Source of the DNA: Bacillota bacterium
GTDB lineage: Bacteria > Bacillota > Clostridia > Oscillospirales > Acutalibacteraceae
Direction: 5' to 3'
Length of the DNA: 64,000 nucleotides
Assembly: GCA_023418995.1 (NCBI GenBank)
Contig: JAEZYP010000065.1
Span: 62,001-126,000 of the forward strand
The position numbers and the translations under genes were made by a program. Positions 32,925 through 42,229 of the stretch are shown one piece after another (the first letter of the stretch is position 1; each line of letters opens with the position of its first letter). The notes beneath the pieces are model-generated. The model searched no databases and had not been told where the DNA came from. It saw only the letters and a program-made list of their open reading frames with translations.

Positions 32925-34040
32925 ATGATAAATGATATTTTTCCACAACCAACAATCGCTGCGGTACAGGCTGCACCCGCTTATCTTGACAGAGACGCAG
33001 GCATTAAAAAAGTACGTGATATTACGGCACAGGCTAAGGAGAATGGTGCTGACCTCGTGGTCTTTTCCGAATCTTTCATTCCGGGCTTTCCTTCATGGGT
33101 TCATATGCTTGCCCCGATGGATCAGCATGAGCTTTTTGCGAAAATGGTTCAAAATTCTATAGCGATTCCAAGTCCTGCCTTTTATGAGCTGCAGCAGATT
33201 GCAAAAGATAATGATATCTTTCTTTCGATCGGTATTACCGAAAAGAATCCAAATCAAAGTATTGGCGTTTTATGGAATACAAACCTTATATTTGATCGCA
33301 ACGGAAATATGATCGCCCGTCACAGAAAGCTGTTGCCAACCTGGTCGGAAAAGCTTATTTGGTCGTTCGGCGACGGTTCCACTTTAAACGTGCATGAAAC
33401 AGAAATCGGCCGCATCGGTGCACTGATCTGCGGTGAAAATACGAATTCGCTTGCAAAATATGCGCTAATCTCTCAGGGAGAACAAATCCATCTTTCTACT
33501 TATCCTGCATGTTTTCCGACATCTCGCGGGTCAGCAGGCGGGCAGAACTATTTTGATACTTTACTGGTACGAGCCTGCTCTATGTCCTATGAAGGAAAGG
33601 TGTTTACCGTCGTATCCTCTCAGGCGCTAGATGAACAGGGCTATGAAATATTGTCTAATGGGAAAAAGGAAATCCGTGATCTTCTAGATAAGCAGACGTA
33701 TGGCGGTTCCATGATCGTTGCTCCATCTGGAGTAATCTGCAGTGACGTTATTAGAGATAATCGAGAAGGCATTGCTTATGCTAAGTGTGACATTGCCACG
33801 GAAGTTGCGCTGAAAGGTGTGCACGATATCTCAGGCAGCTATCAAAGAAATGATGTTTTTCATTTTGAAATCAATAAAGCGCCACTTGAACCGATAACGA
33901 TTCGAAACGATGAGCAGAACAAAGAGTACTATCCCTATGAGGATCAGAGCAAATCCGATTCAGTTTTGCTTAAGGAGGATAGCAAATCCAACGCTCAGCT
34001 GCGGCACCTACAGCAATTCGATGAAGTCACCGTGGAGTAA
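32925..34040 (+). CDS. nitrilase-family hydrolase
   Basis: A 371-residue nitrilase with the Glu-Lys-Cys triad: Glu about 49 (VVFSESFIPGFP), Lys about 134 (RHRKLLPTW) and Cys about 168 (LICGENTN). The length and the PTW and CGEN contexts fit true nitrilases (carbon-nitrogen bond of nitriles) rather than the shorter amidase-like branches. AAGGATGA suits the internal ATG at 32925 better than the first ATG at 32916. The substrate is unknown. Confidence 0.88.
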   Translation: MINDIFPQPTIAAVQAAPAYLDRDAGIKKVRDITAQAKENGADLVVFSESFIPGFPSWVHMLAPMDQHELFAKMVQNSIAIPSPAFYELQQIAKDNDIFLSIGITEKNPNQSIGVLWNTNLIFDRNGNMIARHRKLLPTWSEKLIWSFGDGSTLNVHETEIGRIGALICGENTNSLAKYALISQGEQIHLSTYPACFPTSRGSAGGQNYFDTLLVRACSMSYEGKVFTVVSSQALDEQGYEILSNGKKEIRDLLDKQTYGGSMIVAPSGVICSDVIRDNREGIAYAKCDIATEVALKGVHDISGSYQRNDVFHFEINKAPLEPITIRNDEQNKEYYPYEDQSKSDSVLLKEDSKSNAQLRHLQQFDEVTVE

Positions 34041-34107
34041 TACATCTGGTAAAACAAGCCAATGATAAGAACACAGGAAAGAAAAAGAAAACAGGAGGAA
34101 CGAAATC

Positions 34108-34581
34108 ATGCAACACAGAATGAAAACGCATATGCTGACCACGGACAAAATTGAGGATTTGCTCAAACGGACCGTTACTTGCAGTCTTGCAACATTAAAC
34201 GAAGATGGAACGCCCTATGTCGCTCCAATGCACTATGTTTACCACAAGGGTTTTATTTATATGCACGGTCTGCCCAAGGGAAAAAAAATTGATAATATTA
34301 AGGCAAACCCTTCTGTAAGTCTTACTGTCTATGAAATGCAAGACTTACTGCTTGACCCCGACAACAAGGCTTGCGATACCAATACAAAATACGAAAGCGT
34401 AATTCTATCTGGTATGGCTGGCTTAGTAGATGACATTGACCTAAAAAGAGAGGTTTTGATGGAGATTGTAAAAAAACACACTCCACACCTTTCAGAAATG
34501 GCTTTACCTGGAAATATGGTGCGTGGAACAGCCGTCATTCAGGTGCAGATTCTAAATATGACAGGAAAATACTACGATTGA
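34108..34581 (+). CDS. pyridoxamine 5'-phosphate oxidase-like / NimA-related flavoprotein
   Basis: A 157-residue split-barrel flavin-binding protein: MKTHMLTTDKIEDLLKRTVTCSLATLNEDGTPYVAPMHYVYHKGFIYMHG is the opening motif and GKKIDNIKANPSVSLTVYE the second strand block of the family. Related NimA proteins reduce 5-nitroimidazoles, others bind haem or F420; no specific role can be assigned. AGGAGGAACG precedes the ATG. Confidence 0.78.
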   Translation: MQHRMKTHMLTTDKIEDLLKRTVTCSLATLNEDGTPYVAPMHYVYHKGFIYMHGLPKGKKIDNIKANPSVSLTVYEMQDLLLDPDNKACDTNTKYESVILSGMAGLVDDIDLKREVLMEIVKKHTPHLSEMALPGNMVRGTAVIQVQILNMTGKYYD

Positions 34582-34806
34582 GATAATCAAAAGTCTTGAA
34601 CTCATCTTCTGTTTTTATGGTTGTTTACTGAAAGCATTCTCGTATTTGCGCGGGTATTTCTTTCGATATAAGGAAGACAACATAGCAGGCGAGAAATAGA
34701 CCGTAACGGCTGGATGATTAAAAAAATCCCTGTACGGGTGAGCACGGTCATGAGAAATCAGCAAAATTTTGGTTTCATCTGTTTAATGAAGGAGATTTTT
34801 ATTCAT

Positions 34807-35424
34807 ATGGATGAGAGAATAAGGAAAGCAATCTTCCATTTGCAAAGGAATAATATGGAGGGTTTTTACGTTGAAAACACACAAGAATTGCTTTCCCTGC
34901 TCTCTACCCTGCTTGTCGAGGGCGAAAGGATAGGCTGCGGAGACTCCGTCACATTAGAGGAAACTGGTGTATTTGAATATCTCCGAAACGGAAATTTCAC
35001 TTTCTATGATAAGCATCAGCTAAATTTGACATCAGAAGAAAAGCGAATATTATATCTAAAGAACTTTGATTCAGATACATTTATTACCGGTACGAACGCC
35101 ATTACTATGGATGGAAAATTGTTTAACATCGACGGGAACGGAAGCCGTGTTGCTCCTATGATTTACGGACCGAAGCAGGTCATTGTTGTTGTTGGAATAA
35201 ATAAATTAGTCGATACCATAGAAGATGCTATTTGCAGAACAAGGCAAATTGCAGCACCTTTGGATGCAAAAAGGCTTCATAAGGATACGCCTTGTGTCAA
35301 GCTTGGCAAATGTATTAATTGCAACCATGAGGAGCGCATCTGTAATGACTTTGTTTTAATTTCGAGACAATTTTCAAAGCATAGAATTAAAGTTATCTTT
35401 ATAAATGGAAATTATGGCTATTAA
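34807..35424 (+). CDS. LUD-domain (LutC/YkgG-like) protein
   Basis: A 205-residue protein with the LUD fold: an N-terminal helix, GERIGCGDSVTLEETGVFEYLRNG, SDTFITGTNAITMDGKLFNIDGNGSRVAPMIYGP, and a C-terminal cysteine cluster CVKLGKCINC that might bind a metal or Fe-S. LutC works with LutA/LutB in lactate oxidation; those genes are not adjacent, so this is a stand-alone LUD protein as in many anaerobes. AAGGAGATTT supports the ATG at 34807. Confidence 0.82.
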   Translation: MDERIRKAIFHLQRNNMEGFYVENTQELLSLLSTLLVEGERIGCGDSVTLEETGVFEYLRNGNFTFYDKHQLNLTSEEKRILYLKNFDSDTFITGTNAITMDGKLFNIDGNGSRVAPMIYGPKQVIVVVGINKLVDTIEDAICRTRQIAAPLDAKRLHKDTPCVKLGKCINCNHEERICNDFVLISRQFSKHRIKVIFINGNYGY

Positions 35425-35522
35425 CGAAAAGCCGGGCAGCAGTGACTGAGTGTAAAAGAATTTCGTAGCATATCATTCTGCCATATATTGCTTTGAAGAT
35501 ATTTTATAGCTGGAGGTTAATC

Positions 35523-35870
35523 ATGAAAAAATGGTATGAAGAAGAATATGAATGGGAAATTGAGGTAACAGGGTTTCTTCGCAGCGATCACACAGAACGC
35601 TATTGCCGAAACGGTGAGGAAATCGGAGATAAGTACACCTGTACTTATGGTTGTCCTGTAAATGCAAACGGACAGGGAATTTGCTCTAAAACAATGCTGA
35701 TGATGTTCCCCATCATGGAGGCGGTCAGAAGCGGCGGAGATTTAGAGAACATCGGCGGAAACGGCAAATATACCAAGAATATCGTATGTCCAGATGGCTG
35801 TGTTATGTTTAAGCTGACGGCCAAGAAGCTTGATCATGAAAATTTTTATAAAGGAAAGTTTTTTGATTAA
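35523..35870 (+). CDS. TIGR04076-family protein
   Basis: A 115-residue protein with the family signature: an YTCTYGCPVNANGQGICSKTMLMMFPIMEAVRSGGD segment with two cysteines and a C-terminal VCPDGCVMFKLTA. Members are small, anaerobe-associated and of unknown function; the paired Cys suggest metal binding or redox. GGAGG before the ATG at 35523 fixes the start. Confidence 0.75.
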   Translation: MKKWYEEEYEWEIEVTGFLRSDHTERYCRNGEEIGDKYTCTYGCPVNANGQGICSKTMLMMFPIMEAVRSGGDLENIGGNGKYTKNIVCPDGCVMFKLTAKKLDHENFYKGKFFD

Positions 35871-35960
35871 TCTTATTTTATCGCTTTCGCTTGAAAGAAA
35901 TCACTCTCTCATGTGTTAGGGCATTAGTTTACATGGAATTTTTTTATTTCTTGGTTTACG

Positions 35961-36010
35961 CAAAAATCCCGAAGCAACCAACAATCTGTGGTTGTCTCGG
36001 GATTTTTTTA
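35961..36010. terminator. bidirectional terminator
   Basis: AAAAATCCCGA...GCAACCA pairs with TGGTTGT...TCGGGATTTTT across a short loop, between convergent transcripts. Confidence 0.8.
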
Positions 36011-36045
36011 CCATACGCTGTTTTGACAGCTCTATTCAGGTTCTA

Positions 36046-37989
36046 TTAGAAAATGTTATATCCGGCCATGTGCCCGGTGCTGACCGCGTTTCTTAGCGTG
36101 CCCATATGCGTCATACAGTCCCCGACACAGACAACCTGACAATCAAGCTCACGGTAGAGCTGCTCGCCGAGCGCTGTATCAGGGGCCAGCCCGAGCGCGA
36201 GAACCACGTTGTCACACAAAAGCTTTCTGGAGCCATCCTTTGTGCTGACCACAATGCCGTCGTCCTGCACATCCTCCAGCTTCGTCTCGCAAAGAAGCTC
36301 CACATGTAGCTCGTCTAGCTTTTCCATTAATGCCGACATGTTCATCGTGCTGCCGCCGGCGCCGATTAGATTGCGAGGCTGCATATCAATAATCGAGACC
36401 TTCTTGCCTTCCTCTGCAAGAAGCCAGGCTGTTTCACAGCCCGACAGACCAGCTCCCGCAATAACGACCCTGTCGCCCAGGGAAACGTGCCCAAGCTCCA
36501 CATCACCGACCCAACAGACATTCTTTTTTTCGCGCAGGGCGGGTGGATAAATCGGATTGCTGCCGTTGGCCACAATGACCACATCATAGCCGCCGGCTTT
36601 CAAGATTTCGGCCGTAGCCTCGGTATTCAGCAGAACCCTTATGCCGGGAGTAGACAGAATGTCTCGGGAGGACCAGTCAATATAGCGGCGATTATCACTC
36701 TTGAATGCAGCCATGGAAGCAATTTCGAACGCACCACCGAGGTGGTCGGTCTTTTCGTAAAGAGTAACCTCATGACCGCGTCTCGCCGCCACTCGGGCCG
36801 CCTCCATCCCGCCGGGTCCGCCGCCAACCACTGCAACCCTTCGCCTGCCTGTGGGAGCGGGTATCTGGGAAAAAATAACTTCCCGTGCATTTTCGGCATT
36901 AACGGAACAGCATGTGGGTAAAAGGTAGGTATGCGTGTTGTTGATACACTGGTTGCATCGCACACAGGGGCGGATGCTGTCAGCCTGACCCATCATTGCC
37001 TTGCGCGGCAGATCGGGATCGGCGTAGAGTCCGCGCGCCATAGCCACAAAATCAAGCTTGCCGGAGGCGATTGCTTCCTCTGCCTGGTCAATGGTAACAG
37101 AGCCGACCGCACAAACCGGAATATCCACCTGAGCTTTGAGCCTCGCGGCATTGTCGAGATTGATACCATGTTCAAAATACAGAGGCTGAAACATATACGG
37201 AGCCAGACGATGGACGTTATGCAACCCCTTTGACACATGGATCACGTCGATCCTGTCCTGAATGTGCCGGACGAACCACACCAGCTCGTCGAATGTTGGG
37301 GAATTTGGAACCATATCCTCAAGGCTGATGCGATATTCAATGTTCAGTCTGTTTCCAACCTTTGCTCGAATGGCGTCCAGAACCAGATCGGTAAAGCGCG
37401 CTCTGTTTTCCAGTGTTTGTGTGCCAAACTCGTCATCGCGGTCGTTAAAGGCTTTGGAGAAAAAGGCAGCGGAAATCTGACCGTGCGCGCCGTGATAGAC
37501 GATGGTATCCATGCCTGCCTTTACACAGCGTTCGGCAGCAGTCGCGAAGTCCTCCGCAATCCTTTGAATTTCGTTAACGCTCATATCGGAGGGCATAATC
37601 TCCACGGCATCCTTACCCTTATCTCCCCGATCCGAATAAGCCTTGATCTCACCCTTGGCTACGGCAAAAACCTCGATGGCGGCTTTACAGCCGTACATAT
37701 GGGCCATGTCCGCAAAGCGTGAAAGACCGATATGCGATGAATCAGAACCGAGACGCAGCATGAACCCTCCGCGCACCGCGTCCAACGGGTCGCGGTTGAC
37801 CGGCGTACAGCCGATGGTGATCTGCGCTGCGCCACCCTGAGCAAACTTTCTGTAAAATTCAATAAATTCCGTGCTCATCATGTCGCCGTTCGGAGAAATG
37901 TGCGGATTCTGAGGTGACAGAAGAATGCGGTTTTTGTACGTGAGCCGCCCCACACGAATAGGCTCAAACAGATGTTTATATGCTTTCAT
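36046..37989 (-). CDS. enoate-reductase-like Fe-S/FAD/FMN oxidoreductase (OYE superfamily)
   Basis: A 647-residue three-cofactor enzyme: a TIM-barrel FMN domain (1-340), a 4Fe-4S cluster motif CVRCNQC plus a later Cys (about 343-365), and FAD/NAD(P)-binding Rossmann domains with GGGPGGMEAARVAARRGHEV (about 383). The family includes enoate reductases, dienoyl-CoA reductases and BaiCD/BaiH. The usual HGAHGYL is HGAHGQI here, so a conserved Tyr is replaced by Gln, suggesting an unusual substrate or weaker activity. It lies beside a LysR regulator and two transporters. Confidence 0.9.
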   Translation of the reverse strand: MKAYKHLFEPIRVGRLTYKNRILLSPQNPHISPNGDMMSTEFIEFYRKFAQGGAAQITIGCTPVNRDPLDAVRGGFMLRLGSDSSHIGLSRFADMAHMYGCKAAIEVFAVAKGEIKAYSDRGDKGKDAVEIMPSDMSVNEIQRIAEDFATAAERCVKAGMDTIVYHGAHGQISAAFFSKAFNDRDDEFGTQTLENRARFTDLVLDAIRAKVGNRLNIEYRISLEDMVPNSPTFDELVWFVRHIQDRIDVIHVSKGLHNVHRLAPYMFQPLYFEHGINLDNAARLKAQVDIPVCAVGSVTIDQAEEAIASGKLDFVAMARGLYADPDLPRKAMMGQADSIRPCVRCNQCINNTHTYLLPTCCSVNAENAREVIFSQIPAPTGRRRVAVVGGGPGGMEAARVAARRGHEVTLYEKTDHLGGAFEIASMAAFKSDNRRYIDWSSRDILSTPGIRVLLNTEATAEILKAGGYDVVIVANGSNPIYPPALREKKNVCWVGDVELGHVSLGDRVVIAGAGLSGCETAWLLAEEGKKVSIIDMQPRNLIGAGGSTMNMSALMEKLDELHVELLCETKLEDVQDDGIVVSTKDGSRKLLCDNVVLALGLAPDTALGEQLYRELDCQVVCVGDCMTHMGTLRNAVSTGHMAGYNIF

Positions 37990-38105
37990 AGTTGCCTCCG
38001 GAACAATTATTACACCCTACAGCCTCTCACAGCCTTGTTATTATTGTAACAATCCTTCCGAACTTGGCAAGCATAAAAAAGTTATCCCGCTATGCCAAAA
38101 GGGAA

Positions 38106-39014
38106 TCACGTATCCGATGGGTCATACTGCTTGAACCATTTTTTGACAAACTGAATGAATCGATTGGTTTCTACCTCCGTATTGGAGCTGAGCCACGCAA
38201 CACACAGGCTTTCAAAAGACTCAAAGCCTTCAATAGGCACATACTTCAGCTTTCTGGGTTCAAAGGCGTTGAGCAGTTTCGGCAGCAGCATAACCCCTGA
38301 GTTGGATTCCGCCATGAGCAGAGCGGATTCCATTTCGGAGGCATGGTAGGTAATATTGGGACGAAAGCCCAGCTGCGCCCACTGTCTTTCAGCTTTGGAG
38401 CAGAGACCCGGAGAGGCGGTAACATCCAGTGATATAAAATTCATGTTTTTTAGCGCGTCGCGTGTAATCATGTCAAGCTTTGCGGCAGGATTCGAAAGGC
38501 TGACCGCTAAATGGATAGGACAATCAAGCAAATGATAGCTCGAGATATGGGGCACCCCCTTTACATGCTCATAGGGTGCAAAAATAACGTCCTGCTCATG
38601 GGACAGCAGCGACGGCAAAATCCGCTCCAGGCCGACGTATTGGTAGGTCATGAAGATATCGGGATGATGCTCCGTGTAATTTACCGCGATGTCGGTTAGC
38701 AGGCGTCTTTCAATATGGCCCCTGTAACCGATTCTGATTTTTTTCTTTTCCATAATCTGCGACATATGGATATCCTGAACGGCGTTGTCGCACATATGGA
38801 GCACCTCAGAGGCGTAGTTGAGAAATATTTCCCCTTGTCTGGTCAATTCTACACTGTGCTGGCCGCGAACGAACAGCTTGCAATTCAATTCGTTTTCAAG
38901 ATTTGCAATCTGCTTACTGATAGCAGTCTGCGCCACAAAGCACTCCCGAGACGCTTGGGAAAAGCTGTGGCAATTCGCAACCGCTACCATGTATTTCATC
39001 TGCTGCAGAGTCAT
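38106..39014 (-). CDS. LysR-family regulator
   Basis: A 302-residue LTTR: N-terminal wHTH (residues 1-60, FSQASRECFVAQTAISKQIANLENELNCKLF) and a PBP-like effector domain from about 90. The gene is upstream of the flavoenzyme on the same strand and divergent from the MFS gene (225 bp between start codons). The 117 bp downstream contains TTGGCAAGCAT...ATGCCAA, a possible binding site for control of the flavoenzyme. Likely activator responding to the substrate. Confidence 0.88.
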   Translation of the reverse strand: MTLQQMKYMVAVANCHSFSQASRECFVAQTAISKQIANLENELNCKLFVRGQHSVELTRQGEIFLNYASEVLHMCDNAVQDIHMSQIMEKKKIRIGYRGHIERRLLTDIAVNYTEHHPDIFMTYQYVGLERILPSLLSHEQDVIFAPYEHVKGVPHISSYHLLDCPIHLAVSLSNPAAKLDMITRDALKNMNFISLDVTASPGLCSKAERQWAQLGFRPNITYHASEMESALLMAESNSGVMLLPKLLNAFEPRKLKYVPIEGFESFESLCVAWLSSNTEVETNRFIQFVKKWFKQYDPSDT

Positions 39015-39238
39015 TTTCGAACCCTTCTTTCACACGTGTGACCATGGAGTATGGTCAAAACATATTTTTAGACCTATTAATATATAATCAAAACTTTATC
39101 ATATTTGCAACAACAATTTGGAATAATGTCACAAGAAATCGATATTGTTCAAAATTTAACAAGTGTGTTAGAATGCAATTGCATCCAAAAACAGCTCTCA
39201 CTCACCAAATGAAAACAAAAATTGAGGAGGACATATTT

Positions 39239-40450
39239 GTGGAAACAAGCACTAAAAATAACATTACAACACGGGCGGTAATATGCGGCTGTCTGCTTGC
39301 TGTGCTGCAGCAAGGGAAGCAGTTCATTCAGCCCGCGCTCTCTTTAATCAGTGAAGCCTTTCCTAATCTCTCCATTACGACCATCCAGCAGCTGATTAGC
39401 GGTGTTGCGCTGCCTACCCTGATTGGCGCACTGCTCGCCGGACCTTTAAGCCAGTATATATCGAGAAAGAAGCTCGCTCTTATTTCTTCGGCTATCATCA
39501 CCATTGGCGGCTTTGGTCCTCTTTTGTTTATCGGCAATTTTAACGCCATCTTAGCCCTGCGACTCTTTATGGGCCTTGGCCTTGGCATGGCCTCCCCCTG
39601 CGCCGTTTCTATCATCGCCACCTATGTAAAGCCCGATAAGGCCAACAAGTTTATTGGGGTCAAGGAAAGTGTAGCAGCAATAGGCTCGTTCTTGGCAACC
39701 ATTATTGCCGGTTGGCTGGCAGAAATTACCTGGACCGCGGTATTTTACATGTATCTCATTGGTGTTCTGGTTATTATACTGGTCCTTGTTCTGTTGCCTG
39801 AGGATAAGCCGGTGGCCAAAATCAAAAAGAACGGTGAGGCCACAGAAAAATTCAAACCGAACGCACTGCTCATTACGGCCCTTTCCTTTGCCTTTCTGTA
39901 CATGGTTTTCTTTAACTCCATCGGACTTAACATTGCGCTTTATATGAAATCCACCGGTCTTGGCGGTGCCGCTAAATCCGGCTTTGTCTCTTCCATGGTA
40001 TCTCTTGGCTCAATCGTAGCGGGCTTTGTACTCGCGTGGCTCGTTAAAATCTTTAAGAGAGGTACGCTGGGAATTGGCGCAATCTGTTTAGCTTTGGGCT
40101 TTGGTCTTCTCAGCGTTGCGCCCAGCATTGACGTTTGTCTGATCGGAGCTTTCTTTATCGGTCTCGGCAACAACATCTGCGTAGCACAGGGAACCTATCT
40201 GTGCACCAAATCCACAAATCCCAATTTCTATGTAATGACTACAGGACTGTTTGTCGCCGCAATCCATCTTGCCCAATTTATCACTCCTTATGTTGTTAAC
40301 CCAATTTCAGAAGCCTTCAGCGGAGGAATGGATATCTACCGCTGGAAGTACGGCTTTGTGGGCGCAATGGAGCTGGTAGTCGGTGTAATTGCAATTATTG
40401 CCGTAGGTTACGCCATGAAGAAATTCGAAGCGCAGGAAAGCAAGGCATAA
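39239..40450 (+). CDS. major facilitator superfamily transporter
   Basis: A 403-residue, twelve-helix carrier of the MFS. The loop 2-3 motif is modified (GALLAGPLSQYISRKKLALISS), and a long central loop lies near residue 195-215. The frame is open to 39038, but the GTG at 39239 has GGAGG ten bases upstream and begins at a natural cytoplasmic N-terminus, so it is chosen. Adjacent to LysR and an SLC13 permease; probably imports or exports an acid used by the flavoenzyme. Confidence 0.85.
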   Translation: METSTKNNITTRAVICGCLLAVLQQGKQFIQPALSLISEAFPNLSITTIQQLISGVALPTLIGALLAGPLSQYISRKKLALISSAIITIGGFGPLLFIGNFNAILALRLFMGLGLGMASPCAVSIIATYVKPDKANKFIGVKESVAAIGSFLATIIAGWLAEITWTAVFYMYLIGVLVIILVLVLLPEDKPVAKIKKNGEATEKFKPNALLITALSFAFLYMVFFNSIGLNIALYMKSTGLGGAAKSGFVSSMVSLGSIVAGFVLAWLVKIFKRGTLGIGAICLALGFGLLSVAPSIDVCLIGAFFIGLGNNICVAQGTYLCTKSTNPNFYVMTTGLFVAAIHLAQFITPYVVNPISEAFSGGMDIYRWKYGFVGAMELVVGVIAIIAVGYAMKKFEAQESKA

Positions 40451-40533
40451 TAAGCAATCCGGTTTCTTTTGCAGAGACGGCACCCGTTGCGAAAGTAAAT
40501 TTTTCAGCAACAGACAAGAGGTAAGATAAACTT

Positions 40534-41967
40534 ATGAAAAACAACAGGAACGTTTACTTATTAAACAGCGTAATTACCATAAGCCTCATGCTCTTTCTCG
40601 GTTATCTTCCTGCACCGGACCCGATTACCCCCATGGGAATGAAAATTTTGGGTATTGTGCTAGGTGCGATATACGGCTGGAGTACTGTGGATATGGTTTG
40701 GCCCAGCATCTCGGCGCTGGTGCTCCTTGGCTTTAGTGGTTACACCACCGTCAAGCAGGCATTTGCGCTGGCAGTGAGCAACGATACAGTACTCTTCGTT
40801 TTTTTCCTGCTCCTGCTGAGTGGAATTATGAATCAAACGGGAGTGGCAAAAGCCATTGCGCTTAGAATCATTTCATCAAAAAGAGCTGAGGGTAAGCCGT
40901 GGATTATTACGCTTCTGGTGCTGCTCTCTGCCTATGTGCCCGCGATGGCGGTCGGCGGTCTGCCTATTATGCTGATCTGCTGGAATATTGTGTACCAGAT
41001 TTCAGATGAGGTAGGCTTTAAGCCGCAGGACGAATGGCCCTCGCTCATGTTGTTCGGGGTTGCCATCGCTTCAACCATCGGCATGTGTTTTTTCCCGTTC
41101 CAGATTACGCCCATTGGGATGTATGCCATACTGGAGGCAGTTGACCCGACCAAAACAGTTGCCTATCTTCCCTACATGATTTACTCCGGCACCTTTTCCG
41201 TCGTGATGCTGCTGGGCTTTTACGGATTCATGCGCTTAATTGCTCGTCCGTCGGTGTCTCCGCTTGAAAACTATAAGGTACAGGGCAAAGCGGAGCCGTT
41301 TTCCTTTGAGCAAAAACTGGCTCTGGGAGCAATGCTCCTAATCATTGTTCTTCTCTCTTTTCCAAGTATTTTTCCGAATTTGATGTTGAGTCAATTGCTC
41401 AGCGCAGTCGGGAATACGGGAATCGTTGCCGCTGTAGTCGGAGCGTGCCTTGTGTTCAGAAAAGACGGAAAGCAAATTTTTTCAATTGACGCCATAGCTT
41501 CCAAGGGACTTATGTGGGGCATGCTGTTTATGTTTAGTACAGCGCTGTGTATTTCCACTGCCCTTACCAGCCCGGAAACAGGAATCAGCAAATTTTTAAT
41601 TAGCAAGCTGTCTGTGGTGTTTTCTGGCATGACGCCGTTTGCTTTTCAGGCTTCTATGCTGCTTCTGGTGCTGATCGCTACCAACTTTCTGAGCAATCCG
41701 GTCGTTGCGGTCATTTTTATCCCTATCGCCTATAGCTTTGGAAAGCAAATTGGCGTTGACATTCTGGTTATCATGCCCTCTATGATTTTTTTAAATCTGC
41801 TTGACTTTATGCTTCCCTCCGGTTCCCCCACAGCCGCGATCATCTATGGCAACCGGAAGTGGATTACAACCCGTTCGATCCTGCGGTATTCAGCAGTCAT
41901 GATGCTGCTTGCTTACCTGATTGTGGTGGTGATTGGAATCCCGCTGAGTTCGCAGCTGTTCGGATAA
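40534..41967 (+). CDS. SLC13-family anion permease
   Basis: A 477-residue protein with about twelve to fourteen membrane segments and the family features of DASS/ion-transporter (IT) proteins: two helical hairpins with SxxT-like turns (IATNFLSNPVVAVIFIPIAY; MLPSGSPTAAIIYG), typical of di- and tricarboxylate/sodium symporters. It follows the MFS gene by 83 bp. Together with LysR and the flavoenzyme it suggests uptake of a carboxylate such as an unsaturated dicarboxylate; exact substrate unknown. Confidence 0.82.
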   Translation: MKNNRNVYLLNSVITISLMLFLGYLPAPDPITPMGMKILGIVLGAIYGWSTVDMVWPSISALVLLGFSGYTTVKQAFALAVSNDTVLFVFFLLLLSGIMNQTGVAKAIALRIISSKRAEGKPWIITLLVLLSAYVPAMAVGGLPIMLICWNIVYQISDEVGFKPQDEWPSLMLFGVAIASTIGMCFFPFQITPIGMYAILEAVDPTKTVAYLPYMIYSGTFSVVMLLGFYGFMRLIARPSVSPLENYKVQGKAEPFSFEQKLALGAMLLIIVLLSFPSIFPNLMLSQLLSAVGNTGIVAAVVGACLVFRKDGKQIFSIDAIASKGLMWGMLFMFSTALCISTALTSPETGISKFLISKLSVVFSGMTPFAFQASMLLLVLIATNFLSNPVVAVIFIPIAYSFGKQIGVDILVIMPSMIFLNLLDFMLPSGSPTAAIIYGNRKWITTRSILRYSAVMMLLAYLIVVVIGIPLSSQLFG

Positions 41968-42052
41968 AAAGAGGAGCAATTATACCAGTGTTTCCCCAAT
42001 TGCGTTTCGAATAAATTCAACATAGAGCGCCCTGTTGATTGTTCTCAAAAAC

Positions 42053-42095
42053 AAAGTCTGCACTCCTTCCTGCTGATAGGGGGTGCAGACTTTTA
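42053..42095. terminator. bidirectional terminator
   Basis: AAAGTCTGCACTCC pairs with GGGGTGCAGACTTTT; lies between the SLC13 permease and the convergent glucan-synthase operon. The rest of the 260-bp gap shows nothing recognisable. Confidence 0.75.
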
Positions 42096-42229
42096 ATTGT
42101 ATTGGCATTTATAAGCTCCAACGGGTTATCCCGTTTTACGCGCATGTCGACTGACTGATTTTCAGACAGTTGCTCCTGTGGACGCTATTTATTTGCCTTT
42201 TTCAGCAATTGTATTTCTAGAGTAAGAAG

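Noticed and set aside
38040..38105. LysR terminator versus operator in the gap before the flavoenzyme.
   Set aside because: The TTGGCA/TGCCAA repeat is loose and lacks a T run; I kept it only as a remark under the LysR gene.
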